This document shows positions 52,370-61,788 of a stretch of DNA of 64,000 nucleotides, piece after piece (the first letter of the stretch is position 1; each line of letters begins with the position of its first letter). This DNA comes from an uncultured Collinsella sp. (GTDB lineage: Bacteria > Actinomycetota > Coriobacteriia > Coriobacteriales > Coriobacteriaceae). The notes beneath the pieces were generated by a model that ran no database searches, was not told the origin of the DNA, and worked only from the letters and a program-made list of their open reading frames with translations. Made by a program: the position numbers and the translations under genes. The DNA is taken from positions 17,442-81,441 of the forward strand of contig UQHS01000013.1 of the NCBI GenBank assembly GCA_900540845.1. Reading direction: 5' to 3'.

Positions 52370-54158
52370 TCACAATTCCCCTGTTTCGTCCCCATCGCCG
52401 CCCGTGCTAAACGTCGCCGTCACACGTGCCCCGCCGGTCGAACCATTCCCTAACTCAAGCGCTCCCCCGTGTAAACCGCACAAAATGCTCGACACATTCA
52501 AGCCCAGCCCAAAATGCTCGGCAGATTTGTTCTCGCTAAAGAACGGATCGCACCCGCGCCGCAGGGCTTCGGGCGTAAAGCCCGGACCATCATCGGCAAC
52601 GCTCAGAGCCAACCTGCCCTCTCGAACAGAAATCTCAACCTCGATGACGCCCTTCGCATGGCCGCACGCATTGCTCAAGAGGTTGTCGAGGACCTCTTCG
52701 ACCAGAGGTAGATCGATGTGGGTCATGTCGGCGCGGGCGCCATCTTCACCTTCGTCGATTGCAACCCTCAGCGCGAGCCCTTCCCCGCGCGCCGCAACAA
52801 CCTCGTTCGCATGCGACTCGAGCTCATCCACAAGGAATCGCGACGTCAGCGGCTTGCGGTCTACAGGTCGATCTTCGAGCTTGCTCAGCCCTCCCATCTC
52901 CGTTGCGTACCGCTCCAAACGCACCACCTGGGCCGACAGGGCATCCAACGAACCAATATCGAGCTCATCGCCGCGACGCAGGCGCATCTGCGCCATCTCG
53001 ATCGTCCCCTTGAGCACCGTGATCGGCGTTCGGAGGTCGTGCGCAAACGCCGCATTGAGCTGACGCCGCCCTTCGGCGGTGCGCCACAGCTCGCGCTGAG
53101 CATCGAGCAGCGACGCCCTCATATTCTCCAGCGTCTCGGACAGGCGACCAAGTTCTTTGCCCCGCACGCGCTCGATTGAGAAATCCAAATCCTGACCGGC
53201 GATGCGCCCCGCGGCGCTCGCCAGCTCCCCCAAGGGCCCGGCGATGTGAACGCGGTAGAAGTGCTTGAACGTGAGCCAACCCAGGCCGCCGTACGCCAAA
53301 ACGGGCACAAGCCCCGTCGCAAGCGTGAGGACCCAAGGCATCAGACCATCGGGAGGCGGTGAAGCCGCATAATAGGCAGTGTTCGAGACGAGCCCTTCGC
53401 CAAACGTCTCCTCAAGATCGGCTCCCGTCATGTTTTCAAACAGCTCCACGCTCTGCGCGCGGCCCGCGCGGCTCAACGCGTCATAGCGGGCGAGGTTCTC
53501 CGCCGGAATCGTGCTGTTCACCTCGAGAATCTCCTCCTGCGGATAGCCCTCGTTGTAATTGAGCCCCCAGTCGTAGAGCTGCACCTGGCCGCTACGAACC
53601 ATGTCGACGGTCGCGTACAGCGTGCTGATGGTGCGCCCGCCCTCCGGCACGTAATCGCCACCGGTCCCCCCAATCGCCCGTCGCAATGAAGACCGCGTAC
53701 GGCCCATCGCCTGACAAGTTGAGCTCGGATGCGGGAAGCAGCTGCTGAGAGGTGGGGTCGTAGATGTATGGGCCCGAATCGATCACGCCGTGCTCGGTCA
53801 AACCGTTGTCGAGCGTCACCTCGAGTTCGTAATATCCATTATTCCAAGCCGCGAGTACCTCAATGGCGCTCAGCGCAAGCACCGTGGCGACAACAAGATA
53901 GGCGACCAGATACGCCGTGAAGATCACGCCCAACGGCCGCAGGCTCCACCAGGCACGCAGGCGCTCCTTTCGCGGCGGGCGTTTCAGCTGCTCGCGCTCA
54001 AGCTCGCGGGCCGCGCGTCGCTCGGCGCGGCGAGCTGCGCGGCGGTCGCGCCTGCGGACAGAACCGCCATTGTCCCGACAACCGTCCTCGCAAGCGACAA
54101 CTCGGCCGTCTTCGTGAGGCGCATGGCGCCCGCGTGGGCCCTTACCAAAACCTGTCAC
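52370..54158 (-). pseudogene. Sensor histidine kinase, frameshifted at a G6 run
   Basis: The likely start is GTG 54158, overlapping the response-regulator stop as GTGA. Frame A (54158 to about 53672) holds an Arg-rich cytoplasmic tail, a first membrane helix (PLGVIFTAYLVAYLVVATVL) and an extracellular part. At the G6 tract (plus-strand C6, 53666-53671) the frame must lose one base to enter frame B (to 52370), which has the rest of the sensor, a second membrane helix, HAMP, HisKA with FAHDLRTPI, and HATPase with NLLSNACGHAKG and DDGPGF. With G5 the joined protein is continuous and about 595 residues. Either a sequencing error, a true break or phase variation. Confidence 0.82.
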
Positions 54159-54889
54159 TTTGCCACCCACTTGTAGCCCACACCCCATACCGTTGCGATC
54201 GGATCGTCCGCGACCCCCGCCGTCGTAAACTTGTTGCGAATGCGGCGAATGTGTTCACGCACCTGCGACGGGTCACCCGCGGCGTCCCATCCCCACACGC
54301 GCTCGTAAATCACATCGCGGTCAAACACCTGGCCAGGGCGCTTGCTCAACAGGGCGATGATGTCGAACTCGAGCTTGGTCAAGTCGACGGTCACCGCGTT
54401 CGAATCGCCCCCGGCGGACGAATCCCGATTACCGCCCGCACCGTGAACCTCAACGATGCGCTGAGCGTAATCGATGGTCATCTCGCCAAAAAAGCGGACG
54501 GCGCCGTCGCTTTGCCGATCGCGAGTCCTTCCCTCGCGCGCCATGTGCGCCGCCACGCGACGACCCAGGACCTCGAGAGAAAAAGGCTTGAGCACGTAGT
54601 CGTCGGCACCCGCTGCAAAACCATCAAGCTGGTCCATATCCTCAACGCGCGCCGTTAGAAAGATGATCGGGCAGCCCACATGCTTCCGCACGCGGCGGCA
54701 GACCTCGAAGCCGTCCATCCCCGGCATGTTTACATCGAGCAGCATGATATCGGGGGCGGGGCCAGAAGAAGCCGCCGCCAGGGCCGACGGCCCGTCATGG
54801 GCAACCGAAACCTCGTAGCCCTCCATGCGGAAAAACTCCGCGAGCATATTTGCGATATCAGCCTCATCATCTACGACCAGCATGTTCAC
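54155..54889 (-). CDS. OmpR-family response regulator
   Basis: 244 residues. The receiver domain (1-115) has the acidic pair VDDEAD, the phospho-accepting Asp in LLDVNMPGMDG, and KPFS with the conserved Lys. The winged-helix DNA-binding domain (about 135-240) ends VGYKWVAK. A low-complexity linker lies near 140-165. It is paired with the kinase gene downstream (GTGA overlap). Candidate targets are the TTAAGGTAAG repeats. Confidence 0.93.
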   Translation of the reverse strand: MNMLVVDDEADIANMLAEFFRMEGYEVSVAHDGPSALAAASSGPAPDIMLLDVNMPGMDGFEVCRRVRKHVGCPIIFLTARVEDMDQLDGFAAGADDYVLKPFSLEVLGRRVAAHMAREGRTRDRQSDGAVRFFGEMTIDYAQRIVEVHGAGGNRDSSAGGDSNAVTVDLTKLEFDIIALLSKRPGQVFDRDVIYERVWGWDAAGDPSQVREHIRRIRNKFTTAGVADDPIATVWGVGYKWVAK

Positions 54890-55058
54890 GGTCGGCCCCC
54901 ATACTGCTCAAACAACGGCGCACGCCTCGTGCAATCATGCGCAAGACGGCGAAGCCAGCACATATTTCCTTGAAACCTTGCCACAAATCTGTCTACGCTT
55001 TGTCGATAATTTGACCGCATTCTTCGCGCCCATGGGAGATACGTACCGGCACGCTTGA

Positions 55059-55259
55059 CCCGGCTTTGCATCAAGCGAAACCCTGCTGTACGCGCCGAAG
55101 GTCAAGTTCTGCGGCAACCGCGTGCAAATGGACGAGGCGTTTACGACGAGCGTCGCGCAGCTGCATTGCCTGGGAGACTCGAGCGGGTGGACGCGCGGCC
55201 TGATGATGGCCTCCGTCATGGGATGCCTCATGGGAGAGCGGCTCGCGGCGGAGCTGTAA
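55059..55259 (+). pseudogene. C-terminal remnant of an FAD-dependent oxidoreductase
   Basis: A 66-codon frame without a start, preceded by an in-frame TGA. It contains KVKFCGNRVQMDE, LHCLGDSSGWTRGLMM and ends GERLAAEL, like the last 65 residues of uncharacterised NAD(P)/FAD-dependent dehydrogenases (COG2509 type), where GDGxGxTRGL binds FAD. No upstream part is found, so this is a truncated relic. Confidence 0.65.
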
Positions 55260-55460
55260 GGGGATCGGCTCGCCGCCCATGCCAAGAATCGGGTGAACAT
55301 GTAACGAGCGTCGCGACATACCGAGTAGGTGTCCGTTTTCATCAATCGCCAACTTGGGTTTGAGTGAATGGGATGTCAATCCACTCGGCCTGTTAAAGCT
55401 TTCGTTACAAAATCGCCCGATTCTTGGCAATAACCTCGGAGTGTCACCAACGACAGACTG

Positions 55461-55733
55461 TCACTCTCCGCAGCCGCCCTCGACAAACGCGACGAGAGCC
55501 TCCACCGCCTCAACCTCATCCGGGCCCTCAGCGGAAACCCGAATCTCTGTTCCGCACGTCATGCCCAAACCCATAACGGAAAGGATAGACTTAGCGTCAC
55601 TAGGGTCTCCGCCTTTCGAAAGGTTCTCCACCATCACACGGCTCTCAAATCCCGATGCCCTTTGGACAAACAGGGAAGCCGGTCGGGCATGAATCCCACA
55701 GGCATTCACCACGCTCGTAATCTTTGAAGTCAT
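55461..55733 (-). CDS. HPr-family phosphocarrier
   Basis: 90 residues from MTSKITSVV (ATG 55733). His15 lies in GIHARPA exactly as in classical HPr, and Ser46 is in DAKSILSVM, so both phosphorylation sites are kept. It follows the beta-glucosidase by seven bases and belongs to the beta-glucoside operon. An operon-linked HPr paralogue is uncommon; it may be dedicated to this PTS or be the general HPr if none exists elsewhere. Confidence 0.9.
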   Translation of the reverse strand: MTSKITSVVNACGIHARPASLFVQRASGFESRVMVENLSKGGDPSDAKSILSVMGLGMTCGTEIRVSAEGPDEVEAVEALVAFVEGGCGE

Positions 55734-55740
55734 CTCGCAC

Positions 55741-57273
55741 CTACTCAATCACAATGTTACCTGTCTCAAGATCGGCGCCGTTGCTGGCGATGAGCTTCTT
55801 GTAGTAGTAGAAACTCTTTTTCTTACCGCGACGGCCAGTCCCCCTGCCCTCGTCATCCAGGTCAACAGAAATGAAGCCATACCGTTTGGTCATCTCAGAG
55901 GTGCCCGAGCTCACGAGATCAATCGGGCCCCACCAGCCATAGCCAAACACATCGACGCCGTCTTTTATGGCCTCTCCCAGCTGTTCGACATGCGCTTTCA
56001 GGTACTCGATGCGATAGTCGTCTTCGCAGTATCCGTTCTCGTCCAACTTATCCACAGCACCATAGCCGTTCTCGGAAATAAAGATAGGCAGATGATACCT
56101 GTCGTAAATATGATTGAGCGTAATGCGGAACCCGATCGGATCGATTGTCCAACCCCAGTCGGACATGGGGAGATTGGGATTCTTGATCTGGGAGACTAAA
56201 GACCCCGAGGGCTTGGGAACTGACTCGCCCTTATAACGCATGATGTAGGTCATGTAATAGCTGATCGTGACAAAATCCACCACGCCGCGTTTCAGCACAT
56301 CAAGGTCGCAGTCCTCCATCTCGATTTCCACGTCGTTCTCCCGGAAGAAGCGAGCCATGTAATATGGATACTCTCCTTGAGCCTGCACGTCAGAGAAAAA
56401 CCAGTTGAAATGATCTTCGAACAAGACTTGGAGCTGATCCTCCGGCTTGGAACTCTCCGCGTAGTTCTCGAGACGGCACAGCATGTTGCCGATCTTTGCA
56501 TCGGGGTCGATCTCATGACACTTGATGACCGCTTTCGCGCTGGCAACAAGCTGATTGTGCGCAACCTGATACTTATATGCCCACTTGCCGTAATACGGAT
56601 TGCCCGTTTCTCCCTGCTCAAAAATCACTCCGCTGCAGGTATAGGGATTCGTGATCACATTGTTGATCTCGTTGAAAGTCAACCAGTACTTCACCTTCCC
56701 CTTGTAGCGTTCAAAGCAAGTCGCAGCATAGCGCTCGAACGCGTCAACGGTATGTCGGCTGGCAAACCCGTCATACTCCTCCGCCAAATGCAAGGGCGTA
56801 TCGAAATGGCAGAGCGTCACCAGGGGCTCCATGCCGTTTTTACGGCACTCGTCGAACACGGCATCGTAAAACGCGAGCCCCTCTTCATTCGGCAGAGCAT
56901 CGTCGCCATTGGGGAAGATGCGGCTCCAGCTTATGGACATGCGGAACACCTTGAAACCCATCTCTCCCATGAGGGCAAGGTCGTCTTTGTAGGTGTGATA
57001 AAAATCAATGCCGCGGCGCTTGGGCAAGTTCCACTCCTCGGGATGCGCCTTCATCTCGGCAACCATCTCTTTGGTTGCCGCATTGTGAGGCAAGCGCGCG
57101 TCATACTCCTTGGGCTCTTCTTCGCGCATCTTCTTCGTAAACAAGCGAACGAAATCCGATGTCGCGGGACCGCGCCCTCCCTCATCCCATGCGCCCTCGA
57201 TCTGATTGGCGGCAGTCGAGCCTCCCCAAAGGAACCCTTCCGGAAACGGGGTCATGTTGTTACGTTCTGCCAT
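55741..57273 (-). CDS. Glycoside hydrolase family 1, 6-phospho-beta-glucosidase
   Basis: 510 residues, typical GH1 length. The acid/base Glu is in LTFNEINN, the nucleophile in FISENGYG. The opening FPEGFLWGGSTAANQIEG is classical. It splits phosphorylated cellobiose or aryl-beta-glucosides imported by the PTS encoded upstream. It is part of the operon EIIB-EIIC-EIIA-bgl-HPr. A 7-base hairpin at 57298-57322 lies in the gap to EIIA. Confidence 0.93.
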   Translation of the reverse strand: MAERNNMTPFPEGFLWGGSTAANQIEGAWDEGGRGPATSDFVRLFTKKMREEEPKEYDARLPHNAATKEMVAEMKAHPEEWNLPKRRGIDFYHTYKDDLALMGEMGFKVFRMSISWSRIFPNGDDALPNEEGLAFYDAVFDECRKNGMEPLVTLCHFDTPLHLAEEYDGFASRHTVDAFERYAATCFERYKGKVKYWLTFNEINNVITNPYTCSGVIFEQGETGNPYYGKWAYKYQVAHNQLVASAKAVIKCHEIDPDAKIGNMLCRLENYAESSKPEDQLQVLFEDHFNWFFSDVQAQGEYPYYMARFFRENDVEIEMEDCDLDVLKRGVVDFVTISYYMTYIMRYKGESVPKPSGSLVSQIKNPNLPMSDWGWTIDPIGFRITLNHIYDRYHLPIFISENGYGAVDKLDENGYCEDDYRIEYLKAHVEQLGEAIKDGVDVFGYGWWGPIDLVSSGTSEMTKRYGFISVDLDDEGRGTGRRGKKKSFYYYKKLIASNGADLETGNIVIE

Positions 57274-57345
57274 ATCCTTTTCTCCTTTCGCAGTGCGGGC
57301 CGTCCCGTCCTTGTCGACGGCCGCTCGGCTATCAGCACATCAGCG

Positions 57346-57672
57346 CTAACGCGCGGCCAGCGCCTGGACCACTGGAAGCATCTTCTTAGTCATATGAAGC
57401 TCCGCACTGATGGTCATGAGCGTGTCTTGGGCATGTGTGAACAGCAAAGAATATTCAACTTCCTCACCAGCCGCCTGTCGCTGAATCGTCTCGGTCTGCG
57501 CCTTATGGGCTTCTATGATCTTTGCTTCCGCCTCGGCGATTTTTGCATCGACCACCTCGAAATCCATTGATGCCAGCGCGTCCATCGCCTCATCGATACA
57601 CATGCGCGCATCGCCGGCGTTGAGGATCACTCCCATAGCAATGGCATTGATATCCATCTCATCGGTACTCAT
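57346..57672 (-). CDS. PTS EIIA, lactose/cellobiose family
   Basis: 108 residues from MSTDEMDINA (ATG 57672, GAAAGG upstream). All-helical; the phospho-His lies in LLFTHAQDTLM. Helical trimer fold typical of the Lac family. Transfers phosphate from HPr to the EIIB at 59133. Confidence 0.92.
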   Translation of the reverse strand: MSTDEMDINAIAMGVILNAGDARMCIDEAMDALASMDFEVVDAKIAEAEAKIIEAHKAQTETIQRQAAGEEVEYSLLFTHAQDTLMTISAELHMTKKMLPVVQALAAR

Positions 57673-57743
57673 ATAAGACCTTTCGTCGTCGGATGGTGCC
57701 CTCGTCAAAACACGGGGGCACCAGATTTGTTCAAGTGGATTCG

Positions 57744-59120
57744 TTACTGCTTGGTCGCGTGGATCACTCCAGACACCTCGGCTTCATCCGCAGTCTGAGC
57801 CTCACCAGCGATCTTTGACGCAACGGCGTCAGCGCGAGCAGCGCGGCGAGCAGCGCGGGCAGCCTTTTTGGCCTCCTTCTCGGCAAACATCGCCTCCTCC
57901 TTCTTGGCCTCACTCTTATCCCAAGCACGGAAGAACGGGTACCAGATCAGCGCGGCGATAATCAGGTTCAGAATAACCAGAACAACATTGCGCCAGTCCC
58001 CGCCAGACATGAAGAACGCGGAGATCGCGTTCGGCGCGAAGTTCATATCGAAGTTCACGTAATTGATAGTTCCCCAATCAAGGGCAAACCACAGATAGCT
58101 GAAAGTCGGGAGGACAATCGCGATGAGGAGCATCGGCATGAACATATACGGATTATTGGCAACCGAAGCATACACAAGGGGCTCATTGATGTTGAACAAT
58201 GAGGGAACGATGGTGGCTTTACCCAACATGCGATTCTTCTTCGACTTTGAGAACAGCATCATAATCGCGAGGGGCAGCGTGGCGCCCTGTCCACCAATGT
58301 GGTGGTACCGAGAGAAGCCATAAGCATAGATGTTCTGCGGGGCCATACCGGCAGCCATTGCGGCAGCGTTCTCAGCAATAGCCGCCTGCGTGATCGTACG
58401 GGTAACCGGGGTTGTAACCCAGCCGGAAATGCCGAAGAAATACAGCATGTTCTGAATCACCACAATGAGCACGACGCCCGGAAGCGACTGGGCAAATCCG
58501 GTAATCGGGGACATCACGAGGGCGACGACGGAAAACACATCGACCTTAGCCACAAAAGTCAGCAGGAATCCGACGAACAGGGAGATGAGAACAGAGAGGA
58601 TGTTGTCGAACCAGTTCTTCACAAAATCGGGAATAACCGAATCCTCGCCAAAGAAACTCTTCGAGCACGTCTTCTTGTAAATGAACCCGACGACAAAGCC
58701 AACAAACAAAGCGGTGAACATGCCGCCGGCGCCGAACTTGTTCATATCGAACAGCACACCGCCCTCAACCGCCTGGGCGTTCATGCACATCATGTACACG
58801 CCGATACTCGTAAAGCCGGCGATCATGGCGCGATCGCGCTTGCCCTCCTTGACGGCAACATTATGCGGAATGATGAAAGATACGAACAAACCGATAAGGC
58901 CGAAAGAGTATGTGTTCAGGGCAGAAATATCCGGAAGCGCGGGAACGAAGTTCCTCATGACGCCCCAAAGGCTCGGAATGGCGCTCACCATGCAGAACGG
59001 GACTACATAAAGCACCGCATCCGAGATGATACCGAACCAATAGGTCGAGGTGATTTTGTTCATCACCGGGACCATGTACTTCTCGATCCATGCCTGGACC
59101 GCCTCCATAACGCGTTTCAT
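57744..59120 (-). CDS. PTS EIIC, lactose/cellobiose family
   Basis: 458 residues starting MKRVMEAVQAWIEKYMVPVMNK, shortened here as MKRVMEAVQAWI (ATG 59120, GAGGGAGG upstream). About ten membrane segments. The C-terminal Lys/Ala-rich tail (about 400-458) is unusual for CelB and may be disordered. Cellobiose-type PTS permease. 12 bases downstream of EIIB. Confidence 0.92.
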   Translation of the reverse strand: MKRVMEAVQAWIEKYMVPVMNKITSTYWFGIISDAVLYVVPFCMVSAIPSLWGVMRNFVPALPDISALNTYSFGLIGLFVSFIIPHNVAVKEGKRDRAMIAGFTSIGVYMMCMNAQAVEGGVLFDMNKFGAGGMFTALFVGFVVGFIYKKTCSKSFFGEDSVIPDFVKNWFDNILSVLISLFVGFLLTFVAKVDVFSVVALVMSPITGFAQSLPGVVLIVVIQNMLYFFGISGWVTTPVTRTITQAAIAENAAAMAAGMAPQNIYAYGFSRYHHIGGQGATLPLAIMMLFSKSKKNRMLGKATIVPSLFNINEPLVYASVANNPYMFMPMLLIAIVLPTFSYLWFALDWGTINYVNFDMNFAPNAISAFFMSGGDWRNVVLVILNLIIAALIWYPFFRAWDKSEAKKEEAMFAEKEAKKAARAARRAARADAVASKIAGEAQTADEAEVSGVIHATKQ

Positions 59121-59132
59121 GCAAGCCTCCCT

Positions 59133-59465
59133 CTACAAAATGCCATCATGCAAATCGATTGCGTCTTCGAGAATGCTCTCGCCGTCCAAGGCCGCATAAT
59201 CATCGGGGTCGATTGCCATGACCTTCACGCCATAGGGCGCTACCTGATCTTGCACAGCGGGGACCTCCGCAGCAAAATGGGGGCCCAAAAGCAGCACGTC
59301 GATCTTGTCCGCGTAGTCCATGATTTCCGACTTGCTCACTGCGGAAATCGTCACGTTGAGGCCCTCGCCCTTCGCATATTTCCGCATATTCGCAGCCATA
59401 AACCCAGTTGAAGCCCCGATACCGCAAGCGAGTAAAACTCGAATGGCACCGTTCTCGTCTGCCAT
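59133..59465 (-). CDS. PTS EIIB, lactose/cellobiose family
   Basis: 110 residues from MADENGAIRVLLACGIGASTG (ATG 59465, GGAGAGG upstream), shortened here as LLACGIGASTG. The active-site Cys is near residue 14. First gene of the operon and divergent from licR. Confidence 0.93.
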   Translation of the reverse strand: MADENGAIRVLLACGIGASTGFMAANMRKYAKGEGLNVTISAVSKSEIMDYADKIDVLLLGPHFAAEVPAVQDQVAPYGVKVMAIDPDDYAALDGESILEDAIDLHDGIL

Positions 59466-59702
59466 GTTTCCTCTCCTTCCACGCTTTCGCCATGAGTGGC
59501 ACAACAGCGGAACGCGGTGTCGACCCCGTCGTCTCACGTTGTTATTCGCATTATCGAAAAACAGCCACCCTCGAACGAACAGACTTTTTACCGCCAGGCG
59601 GCAAAGCGGAACGCTTTCCGCCATGACGGAAAACCGAGCCTGCTTTCATCAAGCGTCATTGAATTACAATTGCTCAAGGGCCACCGTACGAGGAGATCCA
59701 CT
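59466..59702. promoter_or_regulatory. Divergent control region of the beta-glucoside operon
   Basis: 237 bases, less GC-rich than the surrounding genes, with both promoters. No clear palindrome or antiterminator is seen; the licR Shine-Dalgarno GAGGAGA lies at its right end. Confidence 0.5.
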
Positions 59703-61640
59703 ATGTCATCCGCAAAATCAAAGAGGATTGCACAGCTCATCGACATCCTCGAGCGTGCCAACACGTGGATATCTGGACCCGTCCTCGCGAAGATGCTCGG
59801 CTCAAGCGAAAGAAGCATTCGGAACTACATCAGCGAGATCAACAAAGCAGATGGCGCCCCTGTGATTGAATCGCGCAAAGAGGGCTATCGCCTTGCAAGC
59901 CTACCAGCACTCGATGAGCAGGTCGATACACCCGCTCTTCAAAGACAGCACTATATTCTCTCGAGGCTCGTCAACTCACGTGGGGAGCTCTCCATCTTCG
60001 ATCTCGCCGAAGAGCTTCACATCAGTGAGAGCACCTTGTGCAACACGGTTCTCCCCCGCGTTCGCCAACTAGCCAAGAACTATGACCTCTCCTGCGAGAC
60101 ACACAACTTCACCGTGCGCCTCTCTGGCAGGGAACAGGACAAGCGCAAGCTCATAGGTCATATTGCGACCCACAATTCATACGGCTATTTCTCTTCAACC
60201 AACACGCTCAAAGACATGTTTCCCGATTTCGACATTGAGGGCATCCTCTCCAACCTCGTGAGCATATGTCAGCGCTCTGAATTAATCATTAATGACTTCG
60301 CGCTAAACAATCTCCTGGTTCACCTGTTGGTCATCATCATTCGCATCGGCTCTAACAACATCCTTTCTGAGCACGATGACATCATCGACGCCGAGGGGCT
60401 CATCGCTCAATTCAAGCAGCGAGACGGCATCATGGGATGCGCCTCCCATATCAGCCGCTATCTTGAACGCGAGTTTCACTGCACGATATCCCAAACTGAC
60501 TTCCAGCAAATCATCATGCTCATAGCGATTTCCGTTGATAGGTTTTCATATGATGAGCTGACCCTCGACAACCTCGCCCAAGTTATTGAGCAGTCGTTCC
60601 TCAACGCCATCCAAACGATTGGCAACGAGACGACAAGGCGATATGACATCCCCCCGTTCGACGAGTCCTTGCTGCTCAGGCTCACGCTCCATATGTACAA
60701 CGCCTGTCAGCGAGCTGCATACCGCGTGAGCTACCCCAACCCCCTTTCAGGCCAAATCAAGATGGAGCACGCTCCCGTATATGACATGGCAGTCTTTTTT
60801 GCCCATCGCTTCTCAAGCCTGTATGGAGTCACCCTTAACGAGGATGAGGTCTCGTTCATCGCGTTCCATCTTGGAGCTTACCTTGAACGGTGCGCAACAC
60901 CCGACCATGTTGCAACGTGCGTAATCATCGTTGAGGAATATCATGATTTTGCACAACAGCTTACCTCGGGCATTGAGCGGATCCTCGGTGAGGACGCCAC
61001 GGTAATCGCAGTTATGAACCTCGACGCCTTCCTTCGCGGCGCACCCGAATGCGATCTTGTTATCTCTACAATCGATGTCCCCGTTAGACATGGGACCAAA
61101 GTACTTATCGGCCCCATCCTCACCAAACAGAGCGCTCGCAAGATACAAGACAAGCTTTCCGATGTGCTTGAGGATAAAAGAATGGGACGGGCGCGGCAAT
61201 TCTTGCAACGCGTTATGCGTCCAGAGCTCTATTGCCGCAACACTTCCCATGGCGGCAACCCCGATTCCCACATCGATCGACTCGGCGAGCTTTGTATTTC
61301 CAACGGCCTTGCATGTGACGACTTCATCGCAGACGTGCACCTGCGTGAAAGCGTGTCGTCGACCGCCTTCGCAGAATGTCTCGCACTTCCCCACGCGATC
61401 AACGTATTTCCAGAGCGATCGTTTATCGCTGTGTTGCAAAGCGACATCCCGATTCCATGGGGAAGACATTCCGTACATTTCGTTATGCTCATGGGAATAT
61501 CCAAAGATGAGATGGGGTTGTTCCGAGACGCCTTGGACCTCATCATCGAACTCTTTGCTTCTGTCGAGAAGACCACTGCCTTGCTTCAAGCCAAAACATA
61601 CGATGAATTCGTCGACGCTTTCACCCGAGGCATCTCATAG
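59703..61640 (+). CDS. LicR/ManR-type PRD transcriptional activator
   Basis: 645 residues from MSSAKSKRIAQ (ATG 59703, GAGGAGATCC upstream; the longer frame is not needed). Two helix-turn-helix parts (about 5-60 and 90-145), PRD1 (about 190-290) and PRD2 (about 300-405), an EIIB-like domain (about 410-490) and a C-terminal EIIA type 2 domain (about 500-645) with ALPHAINV carrying the His. Such regulators activate the divergent PTS operon when the substrate is present and HPr phosphorylates them. It is divergent from the cellobiose-type operon, so the target is clear. Confidence 0.92.
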   Translation: MSSAKSKRIAQLIDILERANTWISGPVLAKMLGSSERSIRNYISEINKADGAPVIESRKEGYRLASLPALDEQVDTPALQRQHYILSRLVNSRGELSIFDLAEELHISESTLCNTVLPRVRQLAKNYDLSCETHNFTVRLSGREQDKRKLIGHIATHNSYGYFSSTNTLKDMFPDFDIEGILSNLVSICQRSELIINDFALNNLLVHLLVIIIRIGSNNILSEHDDIIDAEGLIAQFKQRDGIMGCASHISRYLEREFHCTISQTDFQQIIMLIAISVDRFSYDELTLDNLAQVIEQSFLNAIQTIGNETTRRYDIPPFDESLLLRLTLHMYNACQRAAYRVSYPNPLSGQIKMEHAPVYDMAVFFAHRFSSLYGVTLNEDEVSFIAFHLGAYLERCATPDHVATCVIIVEEYHDFAQQLTSGIERILGEDATVIAVMNLDAFLRGAPECDLVISTIDVPVRHGTKVLIGPILTKQSARKIQDKLSDVLEDKRMGRARQFLQRVMRPELYCRNTSHGGNPDSHIDRLGELCISNGLACDDFIADVHLRESVSSTAFAECLALPHAINVFPERSFIAVLQSDIPIPWGRHSVHFVMLMGISKDEMGLFRDALDLIIELFASVEKTTALLQAKTYDEFVDAFTRGIS

Positions 61641-61679
61641 GGACCCTTCCACTTGAATCCTCCTATCGACTCATGAATA

Positions 61680-61713
61680 GACGGGCTTCCGCCGCTCTTG
61701 GCGAAAGCCCGTC
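61680..61713. terminator. Terminator between licR and cstA
   Basis: GACGGGCTT / AAGCCCGTC with an inner GCC/GGC stem, between the convergent genes. Confidence 0.75.
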
Positions 61714-61788
61714 GTAGGGGGGTTATGTCATCGCAGGGCACCAGTGCCTCAAGGACAGCCTTACGACGCGCACCGACCAAAGGAGGCC

